DNA from: Hyphomicrobiales bacterium
Lineage (GTDB): Bacteria; Pseudomonadota; Alphaproteobacteria; Rhizobiales; Beijerinckiaceae
Assembly: GCA_019247605.1 (NCBI GenBank)
Contig: JAFBAS010000109.1
Location: forward strand, 1 to 49,963
DNA: 49,963 bases
Direction of reading: 5' to 3'
In this document: positions 24,495 through 31,693 of the stretch, one piece after another
How positions within the stretch are numbered: the stretch's first letter is position 1
Layout: the number at the start of each line of letters is the position of its first letter
Notes under the pieces: model-generated
What the model saw: only the letters and a program-made list of their open reading frames with translations
Told to the model about the DNA's origin: nothing
Database searches by the model: none
Translations under genes and position numbers: made by a program

Positions 24495-26308
24495 GGGCCA
24501 GATTTGAGCATGACGCCGGTCCAGCTCGGCAGAACCGCACAATCCTCGTCGAGCTCGGCGCTGGGGCTCGCCCACACGACCTCTTCCCCCGCAGGGCGCT
24601 CGAGCGCGATGCGTGAGCCGTCGAGATTGGTGAGGAGCCGCAATGTTCCTGCCTCGTAGCGCCAGGAAACCTCGAGCCCCGATATCGCGTGCTTCTGCCA
24701 TTTGGCCCCGAGAAAGCTCGTTTTCGTCAGCGGCAGAATGTGCTCGCGCCGCAAGCACAAAAGGCGCTTGGTATCGGCAAGAACATCCGCATGCGGCCGA
24801 GCGCACCTTTCCTCCCAGCGCAGGAGCGATCGTGAGGCGGTCGAAGGTGCAGTCGGGTCGGGAATCTTTTCGGCTGCCAATGGGTCCGCAAAGGCGCGAA
24901 AACGGGCAAACTCCCGCCTGCGCCCGTCTCGCACGGCTGCGGCGAGCTGGGGGTCATTGCTGAAATCGACGAAGAACAAGAAGGGCGAAGAGGCGGCCCA
25001 TTCCTCGCCCATGAACAGCAAAGGTGTCTGTGGCGAGAGCGCGAGAAGGGCGCGCGCGAGCGCAAGCTTTTCCGGATCGGCAATGTGCGAGAGACGTTCG
25101 CCGAAAGCGCGGTTCCCCGTCTGGTCATGGTTCTGCAGGAAAGCGACGAAGGCGGAAGGCGGCAGATGGGCGCAAGCCTCGCCCCGGCTTTTCCCGCCGC
25201 GATGGGCGGAAACTTCCCCCTGATAAGCAAAGCCTTCCGCAAGGGTGCGTCCGAGCCGCGACACGAGATCATCGGCGTAATCGGCGTAGTAGCCTTCGGT
25301 CTCGCCGGTCAGCAGGCTATGCAAAACATGGTGAAAGTCGTCGTTCCATTGCGCCGTGTAAAAGCGCGGCCGGCCGTGCGCGTCTCTTTCGAGCCAGCGA
25401 GCCTCGTTGGCATCGTTTTCCAAAACGAGGTGGATTTCGCGGTCGCGAAATCGCTGGCGCACGACTCCGGCGATCTCGGCGAGCACATGCGTCGCGCTCT
25501 CATCCTTGATGGCGTGGACGGCATCGAGCCGAAGCCCATCGGCGTGAAACTCCTCGAGCCAATAAAGCGCGTTGTGAACGAAGAACTCGCGCACGGGTCG
25601 GCTCTTCTGTCCATCGAAATTGATGGCGTCCCCCCAGGGCGTGATGTGCCTTTTGGTGAAGAACTCGCCCGCATAACTCGAGAGGTGATTTCCGGAAGGA
25701 CCGAAGTGATTATAGACGACGTCGATGAACACCATGAGGCCAAGCCCATGGGCGCGGTCGATCAAGCGCTTCAGCTCATCTGGTGTACCGTAGCTGGCGT
25801 CGGGCGCGAACGGGAGCACGCCGTCATATCCCCAGTTCCGCAAGCCGGGGAAATCCGAAAGTGGCATGAGCTCGATCGCGGTCACGCCGAGATCGCCAAG
25901 CTCGGCGAGCTTTTGGGTGAGAGCCGCATAGCTTCCCTCTGGCGTCGCCGTGCCGACATGCAGTTCGTAGAGCACGGCCTCTTCGAAGGGGCGCCCGCGC
26001 CATTGAGGGTCCTCCCATGTATAGGCGCAAGGGTCGACGACGAGGCTTCGCCCCGCCACATCGTCGGGCTGAAAACGCGAGGCAGGGTCGGGCACGGGCG
26101 GGCTTTCGTCCATCTTGTAGGCGTAGCGCGCGCCCGCTTGCGTTTGAGGCAAGGTCAGCTCGCGCCAGCCCTCTCCAAGGTCTGGGAGCCGGTATTCCTC
26201 GTCGTCCACAAGCAGCGAGATCTTCCTCGCGGTCGGCGCCCAAAGCGAGAAGCGCGTCCCGTCCGGCCCGAGCTCGGCGCCAAATGGCATGGAGTGGGCT
26301 CGCTTCAC
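24491..26308 (-). CDS. treZ: Malto-oligosyltrehalose trehalohydrolase TreZ
   Basis: A 605-residue GH13 enzyme that releases trehalose from maltooligosyl trehalose made by TreY. Domains in order: N-terminal CBM48-like beta domain (FSLWAPTARKISLLVDDEEY), then the catalytic barrel with VFIDVVYNHFGPSGNHL, nucleophile GLRLDAVHAI, acid/base LVLENDANE and transition-state Asp in FLQNHDQTGNRAFG. The NHFGPSGNHL form is characteristic of TreZ. The GTG at 26308 overlaps the treX stop by 4 bp (GTGA) and is my preferred start; ATG 26290 (MPFGAEL) is the alternative. The 3' end overlaps treY by 4 bp. Confidence 0.93.
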   Translation of the reverse strand: MKRAHSMPFGAELGPDGTRFSLWAPTARKISLLVDDEEYRLPDLGEGWRELTLPQTQAGARYAYKMDESPPVPDPASRFQPDDVAGRSLVVDPCAYTWEDPQWRGRPFEEAVLYELHVGTATPEGSYAALTQKLAELGDLGVTAIELMPLSDFPGLRNWGYDGVLPFAPDASYGTPDELKRLIDRAHGLGLMVFIDVVYNHFGPSGNHLSSYAGEFFTKRHITPWGDAINFDGQKSRPVREFFVHNALYWLEEFHADGLRLDAVHAIKDESATHVLAEIAGVVRQRFRDREIHLVLENDANEARWLERDAHGRPRFYTAQWNDDFHHVLHSLLTGETEGYYADYADDLVSRLGRTLAEGFAYQGEVSAHRGGKSRGEACAHLPPSAFVAFLQNHDQTGNRAFGERLSHIADPEKLALARALLALSPQTPLLFMGEEWAASSPFLFFVDFSNDPQLAAAVRDGRRREFARFRAFADPLAAEKIPDPTAPSTASRSLLRWEERCARPHADVLADTKRLLCLRREHILPLTKTSFLGAKWQKHAISGLEVSWRYEAGTLRLLTNLDGSRIALERPAGEEVVWASPSAELDEDCAVLPSWTGVMLKSGP

Positions 26309-28488
26309 GAGCCCGTGCCCTGCATTGCGTGCTGAAAAAGCATGAGCGAGCGACCTTCGAGCGACACGCTGCCTCCGGGCGAAAACACGATAGGCGCACC
26401 GCTCGGCACGCCGCTTGCAACCCTCGTGTCGAAGACGCAAACGAAGCGGATGGCCGGGAACTCCTGCTGCAGACGAAATTCCTCTGCTTCCGGCGCCGCG
26501 TTGACGAGAAGAAGAAACCGTTCCCCGTCGGGCGCATCATTGCCGATCTGCATGCCGAGCGCGCGACGGTTGAGATCGTTCCAGTCGCCCTCGGTCATTT
26601 CACGCCCTTCCGGTGCGAGCCAATACACATCCTTCAGCGCGCTCTCCGGAGTGCCGGCCCCGGGCCGCGGCTGACCGGTGAGAAAGCCGCGCCGCCGAAA
26701 CGCCTCGTGCTGGCGACGCAGATGCAGGAGCGCCGCGGTGAATGACAACAGTTCCGGGTCGTGCTCCACCAAATTCCAGTCGACCCAGCTCGTCTCGTTG
26801 TCCTGGCAAAACGCGTTGTTGTTTCCCTTTTGGGTGCGCGAGATCTCATCTCCCATGAGGAGCATCGGGACGCCCTGCGACAGAAGGAGCGAGGCGAGGA
26901 GATTGCGTTTCTGGCGCGCTCGCAAGCCGAGGATGTTCGCATCCTGCGTCGCCCCTTCGGTCCCGCAATTCCAGGACAGGTTATTGGCGTGGCCGTCCTG
27001 GTTGTTTTCTCCATTCGCCTCGTTGTGGCGTTCGTTGAAGCTTACGAGGTCCTCGAGGGTGAAGCCGTCGTGCGAGCAGGCATAGTTGATCGAGGCCGAA
27101 GGGTGGCGTCCGCCGGGTTCGAAGATCTCCCGGGATCCGGTGATCACGCGGGCAAGTTCCGGAAGCTTGCCGGGATCACCGCGCCAGAAGGCGCGCATCG
27201 TGTCGCGGAACCGATCGTTCCATTCGCTCCACCCCGCGGGAAAGCCGCCGAGCCGATATCCGCCGTCGCCGACGTCCCAGGGCTCCGCAATGAGCTTGGC
27301 GCGGCTGAGCTCGGGGTCCTGAGCGATGGCTCGCAAGAATCCGGCGTGAGGCGAAAATTCGAATTTGTCGCGCGCGAGCGTCGAAGCGAGGTCGAAGCGG
27401 AAGCCGTCGACGTGGTAGGTCTTTCGCCAATGACGCAGAGAGTCGAGCGCCATCTGCAGCACACGCGGATGGCTGAGATCGAGCGTGTTTCCGGTGCCGG
27501 TCGAATCCCAGTAGAAGCGCGCATTTTCCGGCGAGAGCTTGTAGTAGGAAGCGTTGTCGATGCCGCGAAAGGAAAGCGTCGGTCCGAGATGGTTTCCTTC
27601 GGCCGTGTGGTTGTAAACCACGTCGAGGATGACCTCGATGCCCGCGTCGTGAAGCGAGCGGATGGCCGATTTGAGGCCGATGACCCCGGCCTCCCCGAGA
27701 TAGCGCGGTTCGGGCGCGAAATAACAAAGGGTCGAATAGCCCCAATAATTGCGCAAGCCTTTTTGCACGAGGAAGCGATCGTCCACGAAGCTCTGGATCG
27801 GCAAAAGCTCGAGCGTGGTGATGCCGAGCCTGACGAGGTGCTCGACCACCTCGGGGTGTCCCAGTGCCGCGTAAGAGCCGCGCATCGGGACGGGGAGATC
27901 GGGGTGAAGCTGGGTGAGCCCTTTCACATGGGCCTCATAGATCGCCGTATCGCGCATCGGGTGGCGGGGAGCGCGATCGTCGCCCCAACGATGGGTCGGG
28001 TCGCAGACCACGCTTTTCGGCATCATTGGCGCACTGTCGCGACGATCCGGAGTGAGATCGGCCCGATGCGCGCCGAGGCGGTAGCCGAAGACCGCATCGT
28101 GCCAACGGATCGAGCCGTGCAAAAGCTGCGCATAAGGGTCGATCAAGAGCTTTTGCGGATTGAAGCGATGGCCGCGATTGGGGTCGTAGGGGCCGTGGAC
28201 GCGATAGCCGTAAAGCTGCCCTGGACGCAGTCCCGGCACATAGGCGTGCCAAATTTGATCGGTGCGCCAGGGCAGCGAAAACCGCTCGATTTCGCGCCGG
28301 CCCGCGGGCTCGAAGAGACAAAGTTCCACCGCGCTCGCGTGAGCGGAGAAAAGCGAGAAATTGACGCCGCGTCCGTCCCAGTTCGCACCGAGCGGCAGAG
28401 GCGACCCTTCTTCGATTTTGCGTGCCGAGGAGCGCGAAGCCGCCATGCGCCTTCGCAGGCTGCCGCTGCTGGCTTCCAAGTGATCCAT
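26305..28488 (-). CDS. treX: Glycogen debranching enzyme TreX/GlgX
   Basis: A 727-residue GH13 isoamylase-type enzyme that removes alpha-1,6 branches from glycogen, feeding linear chains to TreY/TreZ. The N-terminal CBM48 region (GRGVNFSLFSAHASAVELCL) is followed by EVILDVVYNHTAEGNH, nucleophile VDGFRFDLAS, acid/base KLIAEPWDVG and Asp in CSHDGFTLEDL. These match GlgX/TreX rather than a branching enzyme. It is the first gene of the leftward treX-treZ-treY-udgX operon. The start ATG 28488 gives a short basic leader (SLRRRMAASRSSARKIEEG); Met15 is a possible later start. A near-consensus EcfG promoter lies about 30 bp upstream. Confidence 0.92.
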   Translation of the reverse strand: MDHLEASSGSLRRRMAASRSSARKIEEGSPLPLGANWDGRGVNFSLFSAHASAVELCLFEPAGRREIERFSLPWRTDQIWHAYVPGLRPGQLYGYRVHGPYDPNRGHRFNPQKLLIDPYAQLLHGSIRWHDAVFGYRLGAHRADLTPDRRDSAPMMPKSVVCDPTHRWGDDRAPRHPMRDTAIYEAHVKGLTQLHPDLPVPMRGSYAALGHPEVVEHLVRLGITTLELLPIQSFVDDRFLVQKGLRNYWGYSTLCYFAPEPRYLGEAGVIGLKSAIRSLHDAGIEVILDVVYNHTAEGNHLGPTLSFRGIDNASYYKLSPENARFYWDSTGTGNTLDLSHPRVLQMALDSLRHWRKTYHVDGFRFDLASTLARDKFEFSPHAGFLRAIAQDPELSRAKLIAEPWDVGDGGYRLGGFPAGWSEWNDRFRDTMRAFWRGDPGKLPELARVITGSREIFEPGGRHPSASINYACSHDGFTLEDLVSFNERHNEANGENNQDGHANNLSWNCGTEGATQDANILGLRARQKRNLLASLLLSQGVPMLLMGDEISRTQKGNNNAFCQDNETSWVDWNLVEHDPELLSFTAALLHLRRQHEAFRRRGFLTGQPRPGAGTPESALKDVYWLAPEGREMTEGDWNDLNRRALGMQIGNDAPDGERFLLLVNAAPEAEEFRLQQEFPAIRFVCVFDTRVASGVPSGAPIVFSPGGSVSLEGRSLMLFQHAMQGTGS

Positions 28489-28518
28489 GGGACGAAGCGA
28501 GGGGGGCCGTCAGGCGCG

Positions 28519-28544
28519 AACGAGGGAAGGGCGCTGCGGCTTCC
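28519..28544 (-). promoter_or_regulatory. Near-consensus EcfG promoter for treX
   Basis: On the reverse strand GGAAG (28544-28540), 17 bp, then CGTT (28522-28519). The EcfG consensus is GGAAC-N16/17-CGTT, so only the last base of the -35 box differs. The -10 box ends about 30 bp before the treX ATG. In GC-rich DNA a one-mismatch site could be chance. Confidence 0.4.
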
Positions 28545-28695
28545 GGCCTGTCGCGATTTCGATCGGCATTTCACCATCCTTGCCTGCGTGTTCTCACGAA
28601 ACCTCCTGACCCTTCCATGAGTTTCACGGCAAAACGGAATTTCGACGGCCAACCGGCGCGCTCTTCCGCCGGGTGAACCGGGCGCCTATTCGGCA

Positions 28696-28722
28696 AAATG
28701 TCCAAACAGCAAGCGGACATTT
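28696..28722. promoter_or_regulatory. Perfect 8-bp inverted repeat, candidate operator
   Basis: AAATGTCC (28696-28703) and GGACATTT (28715-28722) are separated by 11 bp, in the divergent treX/membrane-peptide gap. The shape suits a dimeric repressor or a hairpin; no family could be assigned. Confidence 0.4.
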
Positions 28723-28843
28723 CGTCGTTTTCCTGAACTTCGGGAACGTCAATGCTTCTGAAGACTGCCGCAGACCCTCGGTAGTCTACTTTATTGAAAA
28801 TTCCGGAATTTTGCTTTTCGGCAATAGGTAGGCGCGAAACTTT

Positions 28844-28868
28844 GGAACCTTCTGCAGAGGAAAGCGTT
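28844..28868 (+). promoter_or_regulatory. EcfG-type general-stress promoter (perfect match)
   Basis: GGAAC (28844-28848), exactly 16 bp, then CGTT (28865-28868), matching the promoter consensus of the alphaproteobacterial general stress response sigma factor EcfG. The 24-aa peptide gene starts 35 bp after the -10 box, behind a GGAGG Shine-Dalgarno. Confidence 0.65.
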
Positions 28869-28903
28869 CTGCTCGGATCAGGCATGCTGAAGCGGAGGCA
28901 GTC

Positions 28904-28978
28904 GTGGACGGGCTGATTTATCTCATCGGGTTGATCGTCATCATCATGGCTATTCTGTCCTTCTTCGGTCTTCGCTGA
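28904..28978 (+). CDS. 24-aa single-pass membrane peptide
   Basis: GTG 28904 opens a 24-codon frame reading MDGLIYLIGLIVIIMAILSF then FGLR and TGA. It is almost wholly one membrane helix ended by Gly-Leu-Arg. GGAGG lies 5 bases upstream of the GTG. I recall near-identical peptides in other Hyphomicrobiales, often missed by annotation, but cannot verify this. It sits directly behind a perfect EcfG promoter and 22 bp before the next membrane-protein gene, so both are probably one stress-induced operon. Function unknown. Confidence 0.6.
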   Translation: MDGLIYLIGLIVIIMAILSFFGLR

Positions 28979-29000
28979 GCCAAGGCGAAGAGAGGACGTG

Positions 29001-29858
29001 ATGAGCGAAACGACGATCGTAGAAGATGCCATCATCGCCGAGGCCGGCGACAGAAGATATTTGCATTTCGGCGCGATCATCGGCGGCGCGATCGCGGGCG
29101 CCGCCATCGGCACGGTGCTCAACGGCTTCGGGGTCGCCATCGGGCTTGCGGCAAGCTCGACATCGCCGACGTGGCGGGATACCTCGATGGCCCTCGTGCT
29201 TCTGACGGGGCTGTTTCTTCTTTTCACCTCGCTCGTGAGCAGCGCCGTGGCTGGCTACATCGCCGCGCGCGCCTCGCCTCCCGAGATGATGGAACCGACC
29301 GAGGAAGGCGAGTTTCGCGACGGCCTCAACGGACTTGTGGCCTGGGGGCTCGCACTTCTTCTCGCGGCTCTTTTGGCGCTCGCCGCAGTCGAGCTCGGCT
29401 CCCATGCGGCGACGCCATCGACGACCACGGCCGCGAACGCGAGCGCGGGTGAAAATCTTCTCGCCTTCGATCTCGACCGGCTGTTTCGCACCGACGCACC
29501 CCCGGAAGCGAACATCGCCTACGACCGCGCGCAAGCCGCACGCATTCTTCTGACGGCGAACAGCCACAGCGGCATGTCGGCGCAAGACCACGACTATCTC
29601 GTGCGGCTCATAAGCCACCGCACCGGCCTCAACGCGGCCGATGCGGGGCGACGTGTTGATGAAGTCGTGCCGATGGCCAGGGACAATGTGGCGCGCGCGC
29701 GCCGCTCGGCCGTGATCGTGGCGTTCATGACGGCGGCCGCGGCCTTGATCGGTGCGGTGATCGCCTGGACGGCCGCAATGGCCGGAGGCAGGCACCGCGA
29801 GGGCCTCGGCACCTCGCATCTGTGGCGATGGGACAGGCGCCTCGCGCCTCGCCGCTGA
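29001..29858 (+). CDS. Multi-pass membrane protein of unknown function (PhnA-like label in related genomes)
   Basis: A 285-residue protein. Residues 20-42 form a Gly/Ala-rich helix (YLHFGAIIGGAIAGAAIGTV), with further helices at about 60-88 (LVLLTGLFLLFTSLVSSAVAGYIAAR), 115-135 and 235-262. Between helices 3 and 4 lies a soluble periplasmic or cytoplasmic loop of about 95 residues. The gene order and WGAI-type first helix recall membrane proteins called PhnA-like in Bradyrhizobium; this is from memory and the name carries no function. ATG 29001 follows AGAGGA. It probably shares the EcfG promoter of the 24-aa peptide. It converges with the DUF763 gene. Confidence 0.7.
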   Translation: MSETTIVEDAIIAEAGDRRYLHFGAIIGGAIAGAAIGTVLNGFGVAIGLAASSTSPTWRDTSMALVLLTGLFLLFTSLVSSAVAGYIAARASPPEMMEPTEEGEFRDGLNGLVAWGLALLLAALLALAAVELGSHAATPSTTTAANASAGENLLAFDLDRLFRTDAPPEANIAYDRAQAARILLTANSHSGMSAQDHDYLVRLISHRTGLNAADAGRRVDEVVPMARDNVARARRSAVIVAFMTAAAALIGAVIAWTAAMAGGRHREGLGTSHLWRWDRRLAPRR

Positions 29859-29920
29859 AGCCCAAGCCGCTTACGTCGCGGGTGGGCTGAGCAGGTACGG
29901 ACGCGGCGACAGCAACCAGA

Positions 29921-31246
29921 TCATCCGCGGTTTGGGCCCTTGCCGATTGGCCCAGCTCCTCTCGGCTTTTTGCGTACATCTCGCGATTGTGCTTCCCGGC
30001 TGCCCCCCGCCGCTTCCCAACCGAAGATGCTTCGTCCCTCGTAGTGGGGAGAGGCTTCCCGCTCGCGGGCGATCACAGCCTCGATGGTTGGCCCTGAAAC
30101 GCGACCTTCGAGCCATCTTGCCTGGTCGTCGAGACGCTTGAGCGCGGCGAGCTCCTCTCCCTGACCGAGCTTGGCGCTCACGACGGCCGATTTGAGGACG
30201 CTGATGGTCTGATCATAAACCTTCAACGGCACAGGAAACGGGTGACGGTCCTTCCCACCATGGGCAAAGGAGAAACGGGCCGGATCAGCGAACCGATAGG
30301 GTGCACCATGCACAACTTCCGCCACCATCGCGAGTGCTTCGACGGTGCGTGCTCCGATCCCTGGAACGAGCAACAGCTCCGCGAAATCGTGAGCTTCGCG
30401 CTCCGCTGCCGCCGCGAAACTCGCATGCAGGCGCCGAACCATGACATCGCTTGCGCGGACCTCGTGATGGGCGGGCATGATGAGGTGCGGGAGGAAAGCC
30501 TGCCCGTCTTCTTCCCGAGGTCGCGGCGGCGAGACTGCGGCGAAGAGATGCGATGCCTCGCGCGCGATCCGATCCGGGCCGAACTCATGCAAAAGCTCGA
30601 GCTGCGCGACACGCGATCGCGAGGCGCGATGGTCGGTCAGATTGATGATGTTGCCTTGCCGCGCACCTTCGATCGCGGTGTGAGGCGCGTCGACGAAACT
30701 CTTCAAGCCTTCCGATTGCCAATGATAGCGCCGGGCCTGACGGCTCGTTTCGTTCATCCCCTGCTGGACGACGACCCAGTGCCCGTCATCGGTTACGACA
30801 AAGCCGTGCAGATAGAGGTCGAAGCCGTCCTGGACGGCGGCGCTGTCCACCTTGGCGACGAGCCGGCTCGCGCGCGCGAGTGCGTCGCCGTCGAAGCCGA
30901 CGCGCTCTGCGATGGCACCGAGCTCTTGCGGCGTTTGCCGTGAATGTTTTCCTCGGCCGCCGCAAACATGGATTCCAACCTCGTTCGAAAACGGCGTGAG
31001 CCCTCGTTTCAAAGCGCCGATCACGCTTGTCGTGATGCCGGAGGAGTGCCAATCCATCCCCATGACAGCGCCGAAAGACTGGAACCAGAAAGGGTGAGCA
31101 AGCCTTCGCAGAAACTCATCGCGCCCATAATGATGGACGATTGCCTGCGCGATCACCGCGCCGAGGCGCGTCATGCGATCGGCCAGCCATTTCGGCACCC
31201 GTCCGCCGTGCAGGGGCAGATCGGCGCTTCCGGTTCTTCGAACCAT
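29921..31246 (-). CDS. DUF763 protein with helix-hairpin-helix motif
   Basis: A 441-residue protein of the DUF763 family, recognised by its N-terminus GSADLPLHGGRVPKWLADRM and by HPFWFQSFGAVMGMDWHSSG (51-70) and TTSVIGALKRGL. Residues 291-305 (LLLVPGIGARTVEAL) form a canonical helix-hairpin-helix, a non-specific DNA-binding unit in repair enzymes. No enzymatic activity has been proven for DUF763; conserved His, Asp and Trp in residues 51-70 could be catalytic. The start at 31246 has only a weak ribosome site but is fixed by the family N-terminus. A LigC-like ligase gene lies 0.45 kb away on the same strand, with a 71-aa gene on the opposite strand between them. The C-terminus is basic and disordered. 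Confidence 0.8.
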   Translation of the reverse strand: MVRRTGSADLPLHGGRVPKWLADRMTRLGAVIAQAIVHHYGRDEFLRRLAHPFWFQSFGAVMGMDWHSSGITTSVIGALKRGLTPFSNEVGIHVCGGRGKHSRQTPQELGAIAERVGFDGDALARASRLVAKVDSAAVQDGFDLYLHGFVVTDDGHWVVVQQGMNETSRQARRYHWQSEGLKSFVDAPHTAIEGARQGNIINLTDHRASRSRVAQLELLHEFGPDRIAREASHLFAAVSPPRPREEDGQAFLPHLIMPAHHEVRASDVMVRRLHASFAAAAEREAHDFAELLLVPGIGARTVEALAMVAEVVHGAPYRFADPARFSFAHGGKDRHPFPVPLKVYDQTISVLKSAVVSAKLGQGEELAALKRLDDQARWLEGRVSGPTIEAVIAREREASPHYEGRSIFGWEAAGGSREAQSRDVRKKPRGAGPIGKGPNRG

Positions 31247-31362
31247 GACCTTGCGTCCGTCTTTGCCGTCGGTTTTTGCCAGGGCCACTATAACACTGGC
31301 AGCACCGGCCCATGAGGGAATTGAGGTACTTTGAACCAACCCGGCCCCGGTCGGCGGGGCTC

Positions 31363-31388
31363 GGAATTCGCTCAAGTTGGACTTCGTT
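31363..31388 (+). promoter_or_regulatory. Second, near-consensus EcfG element upstream of the 71-aa gene
   Basis: GGAAT (31363-31367), 17 bp, CGTT (31385-31388), one base off consensus, 20 bp upstream of the perfect element at 31408-31432. It may be a tandem promoter or chance. Confidence 0.3.
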
Positions 31389-31407
31389 CCAGGCGCAAGC
31401 ACGGCCG

Positions 31408-31432
31408 GGAACATCGCCTTTGCGGTCACGTT
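31408..31432 (+). promoter_or_regulatory. EcfG-type general-stress promoter (perfect match)
   Basis: GGAAC (31408-31412), exactly 16 bp, then CGTT (31429-31432). The 71-aa gene starts 25 bp after the -10 box with an AAGGAG Shine-Dalgarno between, a fully consistent arrangement. Confidence 0.65.
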
Positions 31433-31457
31433 TCCTCGAGAACGAAGGAGCGACGAT

Positions 31458-31673
31458 ATGGACGAGCGAAAAAGGGAAGAGACCCCGCAAAGGCGCCGCA
31501 CTCCGGGCAACGAGCCGGGCAATCAACCGGATGGCGGGAAGGACAAACCTTTCCCGGCGCGACAGCCCAAGGAGATTCCTCTTTCCGATCCTCCGGGCGA
31601 TCAGGTCGGCGATCCGCAAGGGGATGTCATCGGCGATCCGCAAATCGAGGAGCCGCGAACCCGATCTCGGTAG
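31458..31673 (+). CDS. 71-aa hydrophilic, probably disordered protein
   Basis: Starts at ATG 31458 with AAGGAG 7 bases upstream. The sequence is almost free of hydrophobic residues: charged N-terminus (MDERKREETPQRRR), Pro/Gly/Asn-rich centre and a degenerate GDP repeat (PPGDQVGDPQGDVIGDPQ) before a basic end. Such small hydrophilic proteins are common in EcfG regulons and may act like hydrophilins under dehydration; that role is inference. A perfect EcfG promoter precedes it. It converges with the ligase gene, 20 bp apart. Confidence 0.65.
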   Translation: MDERKREETPQRRRTPGNEPGNQPDGGKDKPFPARQPKEIPLSDPPGDQVGDPQGDVIGDPQIEEPRTRSR

Positions 31674-31693
31674 CAAGCGTGTTTCTTTGAGCT

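Larger units (their letters stand above)
28489..28903. other. Gene-free 415-bp gap between treX and a small membrane-peptide gene
   Basis: This divergent gap holds the promoters for both directions: a near-consensus EcfG site facing treX (28519-28544), a perfect EcfG site facing right (28844-28868), and an 8-bp inverted repeat (28696-28722). Its middle, about 28690-28830, is visibly AT-richer than the flanks. No coding frame is convincing. Confidence 0.6.

Noticed and set aside
26761-28620. 619-aa open frame on the + strand opposite treX
   Set aside because: Shadow frame of treX with low-complexity composition.
29859-29888. AGCCC/GGGCT inverted repeat as terminator after the multi-pass membrane protein gene
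   Set aside because: Only 5-bp arms, a 20-base loop and no T run.
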